From NCBI RefSeq assembly GCF_014641615.1, contig NZ_BMIB01000002.1:868001-932000 (forward strand): a stretch of 64,000 bases of DNA, in the 5' to 3' direction. The position numbers and the translations under genes are program-made. The stretch comes from Filimonas zeae (lineage in GTDB: Bacteria > Bacteroidota > Bacteroidia > Chitinophagales > Chitinophagaceae). A model generated the notes under the pieces. The model saw only the letters and a list, made by a program, of their open reading frames with translations, searched no databases and was not told the DNA's origin. Every line of letters starts with the position of its first letter. Within the stretch, counting starts at the first letter, position 1. Below are positions 53,144-63,438 of the stretch, piece after piece.

Positions 53144-56100
53144 ATGCAACACGGTAAAGTAACAGGCAGGTTAAGTATGTTGGTAGTGCTGTTGGCAGCA
53201 TGTATACAGTGGCTGCCGGCGCAAACCAACAAGCTTCATTATCAGCACAAGGCTGAGAAGCTATCAAAAGTAGCCGAAGACTTCGGCAAAAAATTCAATG
53301 TACAACTGGCTTATGTAAATGCCGATCTGGCCGCTATAGAGGTGCCAGCCGGTAATTTTGAAGCAGCTACCGTTAACGAACTACTCAACAAAATGCTGGC
53401 TGCTGCAGGTTTCAGCGCCACTGCCAACGGCAGCAATTTTGTTATTAAAAAATCACCCGCTGGTCCTGTGCATAAAGCATTGGGCATAATGGTACTACAG
53501 GGTACTATTATGGAAAAAGGCATTCCTGTGGAAGGTGCTGTGGTGCAGATTAAACAGGATGGCCTGAAAAACCTTACTGCAATAACCAACGACAAAGGCT
53601 TCTTCAGCAAAAGCATTCCACAGGTAGAAGGTATAGTGGAAGTAAATGCAGTGGGCTTTTATGGTGTAAAAAGAAAATTCGGTGCTTCTGAAAAAGAAGT
53701 GTTGAATATAGAATTATCGAAAGATGTAAAGGAAATAGACGAGGTAGTGGTAACCGCCCTGGGTATTAAACGCGCAGAAAGATCGTTAGGGTATTCCGCA
53801 CAGGTAGTATCGGGCGATCAGCTGACTACCGCTATCTCTGGTAACTGGACAGATGCCCTGTCTGGTAAAGTACCGGGCTTAAACCTGATACGTTCTAACA
53901 GCGGCCCCGCAGGTTCTAACAGAATTGTACTTCGTGGCGAAAACAACCTTTCAGGTGCTGATGAAGCCCTGATTGTAGTAGATGGTGTGGTAATTAACAA
54001 CGGTAGCGGTAAGCGCACTGCCAACCAGAGCGATCTTACCTATGGTACAGGCAGTGATAACATGCCTGCTGATTATGGCAGTGGTATGAATGATCTGAAC
54101 CCGGAAGATATTGAAACCATGACGGTGTTAAAAGGCCCTGGTGCAGCTGCCCTGTACGGTCAGCGTGCTGCTAACGGAGCTATTGTAATTACTACCAAAT
54201 CCGGCTCTGTTACAAAGAAAAAGAAAATGGGCATCAGCTTTAACTCTAATGCCAACCTGGAAGCACCTAACCGCTGGCCCGATCTGCAGTATGAATATGG
54301 TCAGGGCTTAGGTGGTGCTAACTACTATTCTTTTGGCAGCACAGCCGATGGTGGCAGCACCAGCGGTACCAGCTCTGCTTACGGCCCCCGTTTTGAAGGA
54401 CAACAGTTTTTTCAGTACGACCCCGTAACACAAACAACCGGTAAAACAAGAACTCCCTGGGTACCTTATAAAAATCAGATCCGCGATTTCTTCAATACCG
54501 GCTCCACCATTACCAATACGTTAAGCGTAGATGGAAGCACTGATAAAACAAGTGCCCGCTTCTCATTTACCAACGTTTCCAATAAATGGATTATTCCCAA
54601 TACCGGCTACAAACGCAACTCCATCTCTATGTCGCTCAACTCAAAAGTGAGCGATAAGTTAGCCATTAACTCTAAAATCATTTATAACAACCGTACCAGC
54701 GATAACCTGCCAGGTGCCGGTTATGGCAACCAGTCGCTCATGTACTGGTTCATCTTCTGGCAGCCTAATGCCAACCTGGACTGGATAAGAAATTACTGGG
54801 CAAACGGACAGGAAAACTATAATATACAGTACCCGTACAGCAGCTATCCTGCCAACCCGTTTGCCGTGGTAGAGCAGTACCTCAACAGTACCAACCGCCA
54901 CTCGCTTACCGGTAACATCTCTGCCAACTACACGTTTAACAAAGAACTGAGTCTGTTGGTAAGAACTTCTATGGATTTATCTTATGACGAGCGTGCCCAG
55001 AAACGTCCATACGATGCGGGTAGCAAACTTACCAAAGGCAGCTACCGCACACAAAACATGTTTTCGCAGGAAACTACCACCGATTTCCTGCTGAAGTACA
55101 ACAAACAAATCAATAAAGACTTTACCATAAGCGGCACTGCTGGTGGAAGTACCTTACGCAACCACTATAATAAAGACGAAATACGCGCAGACTCACTGGT
55201 ACGTCCGGGACTGTACACCTTTGCCAACGCAGCAGGCCCACTCCTGGCCATGCCTGAGAAAAGTGAATACGCTATTAACAGTTTCTATGGTTTAGTTACC
55301 ATGAACTATAAAAACTATCTGTATGCTGATTTTACCGGTCGTCAGGACTGGAACAGCGTACTGGCTACTGCCCAACGTACCGATAATGCAGGCTTCTTTT
55401 ACAGCTCTGCCAACTTCAGCCTTGTGGCTTCAGATTTACTGAAACTGCCTGCTGTTTTCAACTATATGAAGTTCAGATTATCATTTGCCGGTGTAGGTAG
55501 CGGCGGTACCAAACCCTACCAGACAGGTATTACCTTCGAATCGCCAGGTGGCAACTGGGATGGTGGCGCCCTGCAAAACCCTTCTACCCTCAATAACCCC
55601 AACCTGCGCCCGCTGAAAACAGTAAGCTATGAAGCAGGTACAGAAATTAAAATGCTGCACAACCGCCTGGGCCTTGACCTTACCGTGTACAGAGGCACCA
55701 CCAGCGATCAGATTCTGAGCCGCGTTATTGACCGTGCTTCGGGTTACGGCAGGCAAATGATTAACCTGGGCAAAGTAAGTAACAAAGGCATTGAAATTTC
55801 TATAACCACTATGCCGGTTATGGCCAAAAACTTCAGCTGGAAATCAATAGTAAACTTCTCTGCCAACCAGAACAGAATTGATGAACTGGCCGATAGCTCC
55901 GTAGTATTAAGAACCGGCCCTGTAGGCGGCGGACAAATTGTAGCCAAAGTAGGTGGCGGCATGGGCGATGTATACGGAAGAGGTTATGTACGCGCCCCGG
56001 ACGGACAGGTGGTGTATGATGCCAACACGGGTGTGGCAATGATTGACGACAATGTTAAATACCTGGGTACTACCACGCCAAAGTGGAAAACCAGCTTTAT

Positions 56101-56614
56101 TAACGATTTCAATTATAAGCGTTTTACCCTGCATGTATTATTTGATGCTCAGTTTGGAGCCGTAGCACATTCTCTTATGAACTACAAACTGGCCGAGCAA
56201 GGCAAAACCGCCATTACATTACCGGGCCGTTACAATGGTATTATTGGCAACGGCGTGGTAAAAGATGGCGAAAAGAACTACAAAAAGAACACGACCATAG
56301 CCACAGACGTAGATGCCTATTACCGCTCGCACTACGGTGCTGATAACGCAGAGGGCAGCACTTTCCGTACAGACTTTATCAAGTTCAGGGAAGCAAACCT
56401 TACCTACAACTTCAACCCCAAACTGCTGGAGAAAATAGGTTTATCACGTGCAAGCCTGGGTGTATATGGCCGTAACCTGTTTATCTGGAGCCCATGGCCT
56501 ATGTTCGATCCTGAATTTGGTACCCTCAGCGGAACTGATATTGTTCAGGGCTTCGAAATTGGCCAGTTCCCTTCCACCCGTTCTTATGGCTTTAACCTTG
56601 TTCTTGGTTTATAA
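53144..56614 (+). CDS. SusC/RagA-family TonB-dependent transporter 3 with STN domain
   Basis: A 1156-residue outer-membrane transporter with signal peptide (cut near LPAQ, residue 27). An STN/secretin-like signalling domain occupies about residues 30-105 (KLSKVAEDFGKKFNVQLAYV; TVNELLNKMLAAAGF). A carboxypeptidase-regulatory-like domain, the IDEVVVTALG box, plug and barrel follow. The STN domain would touch FecR 2 in the periplasm and report substrate binding. It starts an uptake unit with SusD, DUF5689 and a phosphoesterase. Confidence 0.94.
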   Translation: MQHGKVTGRLSMLVVLLAACIQWLPAQTNKLHYQHKAEKLSKVAEDFGKKFNVQLAYVNADLAAIEVPAGNFEAATVNELLNKMLAAAGFSATANGSNFVIKKSPAGPVHKALGIMVLQGTIMEKGIPVEGAVVQIKQDGLKNLTAITNDKGFFSKSIPQVEGIVEVNAVGFYGVKRKFGASEKEVLNIELSKDVKEIDEVVVTALGIKRAERSLGYSAQVVSGDQLTTAISGNWTDALSGKVPGLNLIRSNSGPAGSNRIVLRGENNLSGADEALIVVDGVVINNGSGKRTANQSDLTYGTGSDNMPADYGSGMNDLNPEDIETMTVLKGPGAAALYGQRAANGAIVITTKSGSVTKKKKMGISFNSNANLEAPNRWPDLQYEYGQGLGGANYYSFGSTADGGSTSGTSSAYGPRFEGQQFFQYDPVTQTTGKTRTPWVPYKNQIRDFFNTGSTITNTLSVDGSTDKTSARFSFTNVSNKWIIPNTGYKRNSISMSLNSKVSDKLAINSKIIYNNRTSDNLPGAGYGNQSLMYWFIFWQPNANLDWIRNYWANGQENYNIQYPYSSYPANPFAVVEQYLNSTNRHSLTGNISANYTFNKELSLLVRTSMDLSYDERAQKRPYDAGSKLTKGSYRTQNMFSQETTTDFLLKYNKQINKDFTISGTAGGSTLRNHYNKDEIRADSLVRPGLYTFANAAGPLLAMPEKSEYAINSFYGLVTMNYKNYLYADFTGRQDWNSVLATAQRTDNAGFFYSSANFSLVASDLLKLPAVFNYMKFRLSFAGVGSGGTKPYQTGITFESPGGNWDGGALQNPSTLNNPNLRPLKTVSYEAGTEIKMLHNRLGLDLTVYRGTTSDQILSRVIDRASGYGRQMINLGKVSNKGIEISITTMPVMAKNFSWKSIVNFSANQNRIDELADSSVVLRTGPVGGGQIVAKVGGGMGDVYGRGYVRAPDGQVVYDANTGVAMIDDNVKYLGTTTPKWKTSFINDFNYKRFTLHVLFDAQFGAVAHSLMNYKLAEQGKTAITLPGRYNGIIGNGVVKDGEKNYKKNTTIATDVDAYYRSHYGADNAEGSTFRTDFIKFREANLTYNFNPKLLEKIGLSRASLGVYGRNLFIWSPWPMFDPEFGTLSGTDIVQGFEIGQFPSTRSYGFNLVLGL

Positions 56615-56626
56615 TAGCAACAAACA

Positions 56627-58138
56627 ATGAAAAAGAATATTCTTACTATAAGCAGCATGGTACTGGCACTGGGTGCTATGGTTACCTCCTGCACCAAAGA
56701 CTTTACAAAAATCAATACCGACCCCAACACCACGCCCTACGCAGAGGCCAATCAGCTGCTGGCGCCTGCGTTGGTAAATACACTTACCTATAACCAGCTA
56801 CGTAACCGCAACTACAACAACGAACTGATGCAGGTTACGGTAGACATGAACGATGGGGAAGGCATGGTGTTCCGGTATGATGTGCGGGCCTCACTGGCAG
56901 ACTATCTGTACAATGGCTGGTATGCACAGCTGACCAACTTTAAAGACATTTATAAAATAGCCAGCGATCCTAAACGTGCCAATACGGCGTTACAGGGTAT
57001 CTCACTCATCTGCCAGTCGTGGGTTTATTCTATGCTTACAGATACCTATGGTGATGTACCTTATTTTCAAAGTAACCTGGCAAGAGACAGTGGTATACTG
57101 GAACCGCGGTTTGATAAACAGAAAGATATTTACATGGATATCTTCAGCAAACTGGAACAGGCCAACACCCTGCTTAAAAGTGCAGGCAACATTAACGCAG
57201 CCAGCGATCCCGTATACAAAGGCAATGCGCAAAACTGGCGTAAATTCGGCAACTCACTGTATCTGCGCTTATTGTTACGTGTTTCCGGTAAAGCAGAAGT
57301 TACAGATACCTGTGTAAAGAAAATACTGCAGATAACCGGCTCTGCCGCCAACTACCCGGTATTTACATCTAACGCCGAATCTGCCGTGTTAAGATGGACG
57401 GGTTCAGCCCCTTATGCATCTCCACTGATTGCTGTAAGGGAACAGGACTATCGTTCACCGGCTATTGCCAGCTTTTTTATAGATAACCTGAACAAGTGGA
57501 ACGATCCGCGTATTGATATTCCTACCTATGGCGTAAGTGGCATTAACCGTTGGGGTATTGCACCGGCATCCGGTGTATTTGCAGGCGTACCCAGTGGCTA
57601 CTCCGCTGTTGAAAACCCTGTAAAAAAGGCTTATTTCTATTCCACCACCTCTGCCAGAACCTTGCAGAACGATTCGCTCACCGGCATTTTAATGAATTAT
57701 GCAGAGTTGCAGTTTATAATGGCAGAACTGGCAGCCAGGAGCTGGATTACCGGCAGCGCAGAAACCTACTTCACCAATGCCGTAGACGCCAGCATTAAAT
57801 ACTGGATTCCTGCCTGGAGCAAAGATGTTAAAACCTACCTGGCAGAGGGTGATATTGAGTGGGATAACAGCGGTACCCTGGAAGATAAACTGGAACAGAT
57901 TCACCTGCAGAAATACTATGCACTGTTTATGGTTGATCTGGAGCAGTGGTTTGAATACCGCCGCACCGGTCACCCTGTACTGCCCAAAGGCGCAGGTTTA
58001 AAAAACAATGGTGAAATGCCTTCCAGATCTATTTATCCGGTATATGTACAATCTACCAACCCTACTAACTACAAAAAAGCAGTAGCAGAACAGGGTGAAG
58101 ACAGAATAAGTACGAAAGTATGGTGGCAGAAACCCTAG
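56627..58138 (+). CDS. SusD/RagB-family lipoprotein 3
   Basis: A 503-residue outer-membrane lipoprotein, 12 bases after SusC 3. Lipobox VTSC (Cys22). The sequence TKDFTKINTDPNTTPYAEANQ is typical of the SusD-like group with a divergent fold end, and LEDKLEQIHLQKYYALFMVD is the usual C-terminal helix. It binds the ligand for SusC 3. Confidence 0.92.
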   Translation: MKKNILTISSMVLALGAMVTSCTKDFTKINTDPNTTPYAEANQLLAPALVNTLTYNQLRNRNYNNELMQVTVDMNDGEGMVFRYDVRASLADYLYNGWYAQLTNFKDIYKIASDPKRANTALQGISLICQSWVYSMLTDTYGDVPYFQSNLARDSGILEPRFDKQKDIYMDIFSKLEQANTLLKSAGNINAASDPVYKGNAQNWRKFGNSLYLRLLLRVSGKAEVTDTCVKKILQITGSAANYPVFTSNAESAVLRWTGSAPYASPLIAVREQDYRSPAIASFFIDNLNKWNDPRIDIPTYGVSGINRWGIAPASGVFAGVPSGYSAVENPVKKAYFYSTTSARTLQNDSLTGILMNYAELQFIMAELAARSWITGSAETYFTNAVDASIKYWIPAWSKDVKTYLAEGDIEWDNSGTLEDKLEQIHLQKYYALFMVDLEQWFEYRRTGHPVLPKGAGLKNNGEMPSRSIYPVYVQSTNPTNYKKAVAEQGEDRISTKVWWQKP

Positions 58139-58180
58139 TACACAGTTGTATTAAAAATGGTGAATAATCAATACCAGACA

Positions 58181-59701
58181 ATGAAAAAGTTAACAATATA
58201 TTCCTGCTTTCTTCTATTGATACCCTTTATATGGGGTTGCAAAAAAAATAACTATCCGGGTGGTGAAATTAGCCCGTTTATAGCCCTGTACGATATCAGA
58301 ACCATGTACAAAGGGCAGGACCTGGTGCTGACCGAAGAAAACATGTTCGGTTCCCGTCAGCTGGCTGTGGTAGTAGTATCAGATCACTCCGGCAGCAACC
58401 TGCCTGCCGGTTTGCTGGTAGTGCAGGATAAACGCCGGTTAGAGAAGCTGCGGGGTATTTCCATTCCACTGGGCGCCGCTGCTGGCAGCTTTGTTCCGGG
58501 AGACTCATTGCTGATTAACGTAGCTGGTAAAACCTTAACCCGAAAAGAAGGCATATTACAGATTGCCAATATTACCGAAGGCGATATTACCCGCGTAGCC
58601 ACCCATGTAGAAATTCCGTTAAACAAAGTAACCACCAGCCAGATGCTGGCCAACCCTGGTGATTACGAAAGCACACTGTCTGCCATTGTAAAGGGCGGCT
58701 TTGATCCGTTGCCTTCTCCCAAAGATGTTATGTCTGGCGATAAAACGCTGAATGATGGCTTTGGTAACATTACCCTGCATACAGAAGCCGGCGCAAAATT
58801 CTCGGGCGATTCTGTTCCGGTATTAGCCAACTACTATGGTATTGTATTTAATAAGCTTATTGGCGACAGCCTGGCCCCTCAATTCAGAATACGCACGGGT
58901 GCAGATAAAGTAACCCTGAGTTCTGTAATTGAAATACCTCCGGTAGTAATTGCTGGTTTTATCAGCGATGTAAAAGGTACCGATGCCAACAACGAATATA
59001 TTCAGCTGCTTGCTACACAGGATATCAACTTTGCAGAAACGCCGTTTGCCGTTGTAACCACCAATAACGCCAATGCTTCTACTCCTACCGGCTTTCCCAC
59101 CAACGGATGGGCTGCCGGCGACATACGTACCTATAAATTCAATCTTACATCGGGCCGTGCTTCCAAAGGCACTTTCTTTTATGTGGGTGCAGGCAGCAAA
59201 CTGATTAATGGCGATAACTCTACCTCTATCGCCACCTCTAACTGGATACGCTCCTTCAACTATTCCACTACCGCAGGCGATGGTTTTGGCACCAAAACCA
59301 CCAACCTGCTGGCCAACAGCGGTAACGCATTTGGTATTGCGGTATTTGACCATAGCAATGTAACGGTAAACTCCAAACCTGTTGATGTAATTTTTACCGC
59401 AACAGGTGGCAGTTTGTTTACCGCGGGCCCGCCCGCCAAAGGTTATAAAATAGCCAATACCGATTGGTATGATGTAAAGAACCCCATTACCCTGGCAGAT
59501 CAACCTTATTACCGTCAGGGTACCAATACGCTTAATCTGGCTTATAACACAGCAGACGTAGGTTACTTTATCATGCTGGGTGGTGTATACAACACAGAAC
59601 TGGGCAGATGGACTACCGCCCGTGCGCAAAACAATGTTACCCTTACCAAAACTTCTACACTGGTAGAAATTGAAGGCACCGGTGCCACCACTGTTAAATA
59701 A
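58181..59701 (+). CDS. DUF5689-domain lipoprotein
   Basis: A 506-residue surface protein. Start chosen at the ATG at 58181, which gives a clean lipoprotein signal (lipobox IWGC); an in-frame ATG at 58157 adds eight polar residues. The N-terminal half matches DUF5689 (ISPFIALYDIRTMYKG; LLVVQDKRRLEKL; GDSLLINVAGKTLTRKEGIL), which often occurs in Bacteroidota between SusD and a phosphoesterase or nuclease. The second half is a beta-rich domain. It is probably exposed at the surface and helps bind substrate. Confidence 0.85.
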   Translation: MKKLTIYSCFLLLIPFIWGCKKNNYPGGEISPFIALYDIRTMYKGQDLVLTEENMFGSRQLAVVVVSDHSGSNLPAGLLVVQDKRRLEKLRGISIPLGAAAGSFVPGDSLLINVAGKTLTRKEGILQIANITEGDITRVATHVEIPLNKVTTSQMLANPGDYESTLSAIVKGGFDPLPSPKDVMSGDKTLNDGFGNITLHTEAGAKFSGDSVPVLANYYGIVFNKLIGDSLAPQFRIRTGADKVTLSSVIEIPPVVIAGFISDVKGTDANNEYIQLLATQDINFAETPFAVVTTNNANASTPTGFPTNGWAAGDIRTYKFNLTSGRASKGTFFYVGAGSKLINGDNSTSIATSNWIRSFNYSTTAGDGFGTKTTNLLANSGNAFGIAVFDHSNVTVNSKPVDVIFTATGGSLFTAGPPAKGYKIANTDWYDVKNPITLADQPYYRQGTNTLNLAYNTADVGYFIMLGGVYNTELGRWTTARAQNNVTLTKTSTLVEIEGTGATTVK

Positions 59702-59707
59702 ATAAAA

Positions 59708-61198
59708 ATGTTAGATAGAAGAGATTTTTTAAAGAATGCGGGGTTAACAGGGTCACTGTTTGCCCTGCCCTCCTTACTGAAAGCGCAGCCTGATACCAAA
59801 ACAGCAGGCGGTGTAGACCTTTCTGTAATTACCCTTAAAGGCAAAGTACAAAGCCAGGGCAGCGGTATTGCAGGTGTATCTGTAACAGATGGCATTAATA
59901 TTACCCAAACCGACAGAAGCGGCCGCTACGAGCTGAAGAGTAATGCTACCGCGGAGTTTGTATACATAAGCCTGCCTGCCGGTTACGCTATACCGGAAGA
60001 AAAAGGCATTGCCGCTTTTTATAAACCTGTTACCAAAAGCAGCACACAGGTAAACGACTTCAACCTCACCAAACTATCGGTAGACGATCGCAAACACAAC
60101 TTTGTGGTGTGGGCCGATCCGCAGATTATATCTGAGAAAGATGCAGACCTGCTGAAAACACAGTCTGCACCGGATTTAAAAGCGCTGGTAGCCAGTTACC
60201 CTGCAGGTACCCTGTGGCACGGCATAGGCTGCGGCGATCTGGTGTGGGACCATTTTGAATTGTTTGAAGACTACAAACAGGCAGTAGAAATTACCGGTGT
60301 ACCTTTCTACAACCTTATTGGCAACCACGATATGGATATTGATGCCCGTACCGACGACGGTTCTGCCAAAACCTTTAAACAACAATTCGGCCCTACTTAT
60401 TATTCTTACAACCGCGGCGATATACATTATGTAGTACTGGATGATGTTTTCTTTATCGGCACCGCCAAAAAGTACATCGGCTATATTACCGAAAACCAGC
60501 TGCGTTGGCTGGAACAGGATCTGGCTACCGTTAAACCCGGCAGCACCGTAGTAGTTAGCCTGCACATACCTACGCTTACCGGCCAGCCTAAAAGAGATAA
60601 AAAAGACGAAGAGTTTGGTGGCACCGTTTCAAACAGAAAACAGCTGTACAAACTGCTGGCTCCGTTTAAAGTGCATATTATGAGCGGCCACACCCATTTT
60701 AACGATAACTGGGAAGAAGGCGATATGATGGAACACAACCATGGTACGGTATGCGGTGCCTGGTGGACGGGCCCTATCTGCGGCGATGGAACACCCGCAG
60801 GTTATGGCGTGTATGAAGTAGATGGCTCAGACATTAAATGGTATTACAAATCTACCGGGTTACCCAAAGAAAAGCAGGTACGGGTATATGCCAAAGGTCG
60901 CCTGAAAGATGCACCTGATGAGTTTTGCGCCAACGTTTGGAACTACGATAGCAAATGGAAAGTAGAATATCTGGAAGATGGCGTACTGAAGGGTAATATG
61001 GAGAAGCGCGTAGCCTACGATCCGTGGGCAGCGGAACTATACTCTGGCCCTCAGTTTCCTAAAAAACACAAATGGGTAGAGCCTACCCTGAACGATCATA
61101 TGTTCTTTGCCAAACCCTCTGCCGGCGTACAAAAAATTACCGTGCGCGCTACAGACCGCTTTGGCAATGTATATGAAGATACCATCAGCTTTAGTTAA
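59708..61198 (+). CDS. Exported calcineurin-like phosphoesterase with N- and C-terminal accessory domains
   Basis: A 496-residue enzyme, 6 bases after the DUF5689 gene. N-terminus LDRRDFLKNAG plus hydrophobic stretch suggests a Tat-type signal. Residues about 35-120 form a beta-sandwich (GIAGVSVTDGINITQTDRSG) of the kind that precedes this phosphoesterase class. Metal ligands: ADPQ (Asp137), GCGDLVWDH, GNHD (205-208), SLHIPT and GHTH (327-330). A C-terminal domain (about 370-496) completes the architecture. It probably hydrolyses a phosphoester ligand taken up by SusC 3. Confidence 0.9.
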   Translation: MLDRRDFLKNAGLTGSLFALPSLLKAQPDTKTAGGVDLSVITLKGKVQSQGSGIAGVSVTDGINITQTDRSGRYELKSNATAEFVYISLPAGYAIPEEKGIAAFYKPVTKSSTQVNDFNLTKLSVDDRKHNFVVWADPQIISEKDADLLKTQSAPDLKALVASYPAGTLWHGIGCGDLVWDHFELFEDYKQAVEITGVPFYNLIGNHDMDIDARTDDGSAKTFKQQFGPTYYSYNRGDIHYVVLDDVFFIGTAKKYIGYITENQLRWLEQDLATVKPGSTVVVSLHIPTLTGQPKRDKKDEEFGGTVSNRKQLYKLLAPFKVHIMSGHTHFNDNWEEGDMMEHNHGTVCGAWWTGPICGDGTPAGYGVYEVDGSDIKWYYKSTGLPKEKQVRVYAKGRLKDAPDEFCANVWNYDSKWKVEYLEDGVLKGNMEKRVAYDPWAAELYSGPQFPKKHKWVEPTLNDHMFFAKPSAGVQKITVRATDRFGNVYEDTISFS

Positions 61199-61259
61199 TT
61201 AGCATATCCCCCAACATCCCTTTACAGGCGCTTACGCAAAAAATGCGCTTCAACAAGGT

Positions 61260-61293
61260 AACCAGTGGCCCGCAATGTGGGCCACTGGTTTTT
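61260..61293 (+). terminator. Strong terminator of the SusC 3 unit
   Basis: Perfect 12-bp stem AACCAGTGGCCC/GGGCCACTGGTT with a 7-base loop and T5. Confidence 0.93.
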
Positions 61294-61332
61294 ATACTGT
61301 TTCGCTAAAATAACTAAGAAACCGCCCCCCTG

Positions 61333-62244
61333 CTATTGAAACAGCTGCCGGTATTCCAACGGCGAATAATTTGTTTTCTTCTTAAACAATTTATGAAACG
61401 ACTGCGGATGCTCAAACCCCAGCTGATAAGCTACCTCCGCTACAGAAAGCCGGCTGGTACTCAGTATTTCCTTCGCTTTTTCAATCAACCGGTTGTGAAT
61501 GTGCTGCTGGGTGTTCTGTCCTGTATGGCTGCGTAACATATCACTCAGATAATCGGGCGATACATTCAGTTGCGCCGCCACTTCCTTTACGGTTGGCAAC
61601 CCGTTTACTTCCGGCGCTGCAAAATGATTATCCAGTAAAGCTTCCAGCTTCGTAAGCAAATCGGTATTGGCTAGCTTACGGGTAATAAACTGCCGGTTAT
61701 AATACCGGTTGGCATAAGTAAGCAGCAGTTCTATATGCGAAATAATCACCTGCTGGCTAAAATGATCAATAGGCAAGCGATATTCCTGCTCAATATTCCG
61801 GAAAATACTTTCAATCATCGCCTCCTCTTTCGCACTCAGATACAAAGCCTCATTTACCTCGTAGGAAAAGAAGCTATATCCTCCTATAGTCTTTGCCAGC
61901 GGAAACCCTTTAATAAAATCCCGGTGAAACATAAGCATACAACCACCGCGCGGCCGGTCGCTGGTATCTTCATAACAAACCTGACCTGGTGCTATAAAAG
62001 ACAATACCCCCTCATCAAAATCATAGTAATTCTGGCCGTACCGTATTTTACCACTAAAGTCTTTCTTAATGGCAATCATGTAAAAATCCATAATCAATCC
62101 CCCGCTAAAGTCAGCAGGGGATTGCGCAATATCATTAAAGTGTACTACACTCACCAGCGGATGCTCTGGTAAAGGCACAGTATTCATACGGTGCAGTTCA
62201 CTTATATGGCTGATATGTATTGGATTGGGAAGATGCTTTTTCAT
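61333..62244 (-). CDS. AraC-family transcriptional regulator
   Basis: A 303-residue regulator with a cupin-like N-terminal domain (about 20-130) and a C-terminal double helix-turn-helix: VKEVAAQLNVSPDYLSDML and SVAEVAYQLGFEHPQSFHKLFKK. It lies 22 bases downstream of an aldo/keto reductase gene on the same strand, and may control it in response to a carbonyl compound (inference). Confidence 0.9.
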   Translation of the reverse strand: MKKHLPNPIHISHISELHRMNTVPLPEHPLVSVVHFNDIAQSPADFSGGLIMDFYMIAIKKDFSGKIRYGQNYYDFDEGVLSFIAPGQVCYEDTSDRPRGGCMLMFHRDFIKGFPLAKTIGGYSFFSYEVNEALYLSAKEEAMIESIFRNIEQEYRLPIDHFSQQVIISHIELLLTYANRYYNRQFITRKLANTDLLTKLEALLDNHFAAPEVNGLPTVKEVAAQLNVSPDYLSDMLRSHTGQNTQQHIHNRLIEKAKEILSTSRLSVAEVAYQLGFEHPQSFHKLFKKKTNYSPLEYRQLFQ

Positions 62245-62266
62245 AACGTATGAATGAGGTGAATCA

Positions 62267-63274
62267 TTATTGATCTATCCAGCTCATGCCTGCCGCATCA
62301 TAGCGGTCGCCTGTGCTTAGCCCCAAAGGTACAATAGCTTCCAGTTGCGCCATCTCTGCCGCACTCAGTTCTATATTGGCAGCCGCAATATTCTGCTCCA
62401 CATACTTTACGCGTTTGGTACCAGGAATAGGCAGATGCCCTTTTGCTATTACCCAGGCTATGGCCAGTTGAGAAGGCGTAATATCTTTTTCTGCGGCCAT
62501 TTTCTCAATAGCCCCCAGCAGTTCCAGATTTTTATAAAACTGCTGCCCCTGAAAACGGGGTATAGTACGGCGGAAATCGTTGGCAGCAAAATCATCAGGG
62601 CTTTTAATATCTCCCGAAATAAAACCCCTGCCCAGCGGCGAATAGGCTACCAGCCCTATACCCAGTTCTGCCAGCGTATCGGTAATACGCGCTTCTTCCA
62701 CCGTTCTTTCAAACAAAGAATATTCCGTTTGCACTGCCGCCAGCGGATGTATGGCATGCGCCCGGCGGATAGTCTGTGCCGATGCCTCACTAAGGCCTAT
62801 GTACTTCACCTTTCCTTCTTTTACCAGCGTAGCCATAGCCTCTACCGTTTCTTCAATGGGCGTTTCCGGGTCAACCCTGTGCAGGTAATACAGATCAATG
62901 TAATCCGTACCCAGATTTTTTAATGAGCGCTCTGCTGCTTTCTTTACATACTCCTTTTTGCCATTGAATTTCCAGGTAAGCTGCTCATTATCATCCACTT
63001 CAAACCCAAATTTGGTAGCGATAATGTACTGCTGCCGGTTGCCTGCAATGGCCTTGGCTATCAGCCTTTCATTCAGCAGCGGCCCGTACAGGTCTGCCGT
63101 ATCCAGAAAATTACCACCCAGTTCCAGCGAACGGTGAATGGTTCTGATAGATTCTGCTTCGTCTGACTTACCATAAATATCTGCGCCTGCAATAGTGGTC
63201 ATACCCATACAACCCAGGCCAATACCCGGCACTACCAATCCTTCCTTTCCTAACGCTGTTTTTTTGTTAATCAT
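62267..63274 (-). CDS. Aldo/keto reductase
   Basis: A 335-residue NADPH-dependent oxidoreductase. The ATG at 63272-63274 matches the family N-terminus (ALGKEGLVVPGIGLGCMGM); an in-frame upstream ATG at 63367 would add 31 residues and pass through the promoter. Catalytic residues: Asp and Tyr in DTADLYG, Lys in ATKFGF, His in YLHRVD. It leads a two-gene unit with the AraC gene. Confidence 0.92.
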   Translation of the reverse strand: MINKKTALGKEGLVVPGIGLGCMGMTTIAGADIYGKSDEAESIRTIHRSLELGGNFLDTADLYGPLLNERLIAKAIAGNRQQYIIATKFGFEVDDNEQLTWKFNGKKEYVKKAAERSLKNLGTDYIDLYYLHRVDPETPIEETVEAMATLVKEGKVKYIGLSEASAQTIRRAHAIHPLAAVQTEYSLFERTVEEARITDTLAELGIGLVAYSPLGRGFISGDIKSPDDFAANDFRRTIPRFQGQQFYKNLELLGAIEKMAAEKDITPSQLAIAWVIAKGHLPIPGTKRVKYVEQNIAAANIELSAAEMAQLEAIVPLGLSTGDRYDAAGMSWIDQ

Positions 63275-63309
63275 AACGTTCCGTTTTTTGTGTTTCTCAA
63301 TAACAGCCA

Positions 63310-63317
63310 CAAAATTA
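63310..63317 (-). promoter_or_regulatory. -7 box TAATTTTG of the aldo/keto reductase gene
   Basis: Perfect TAnnTTTG on the minus strand, 36 bases upstream of the chosen ATG; it supports the shorter start. Confidence 0.5.
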
Positions 63318-63438
63318 CCGACAGGCTGTTTTGCGGAGTTAGCCATATCAGGGACAGTAGTAGCCATTTCCGGCCACGCCCTTTTTTAATGTTCCGGTTA
63401 GTAATACACAGTATATTTATCCTTAAACAGCTACTGTA

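Noticed and set aside
58823..59629. Minus-strand open frame of 268 codons opposite the DUF5689 gene
   Set aside because: Same reason: Cys/Arg/Gly-rich translation without domain features, antisense to a well-supported gene.
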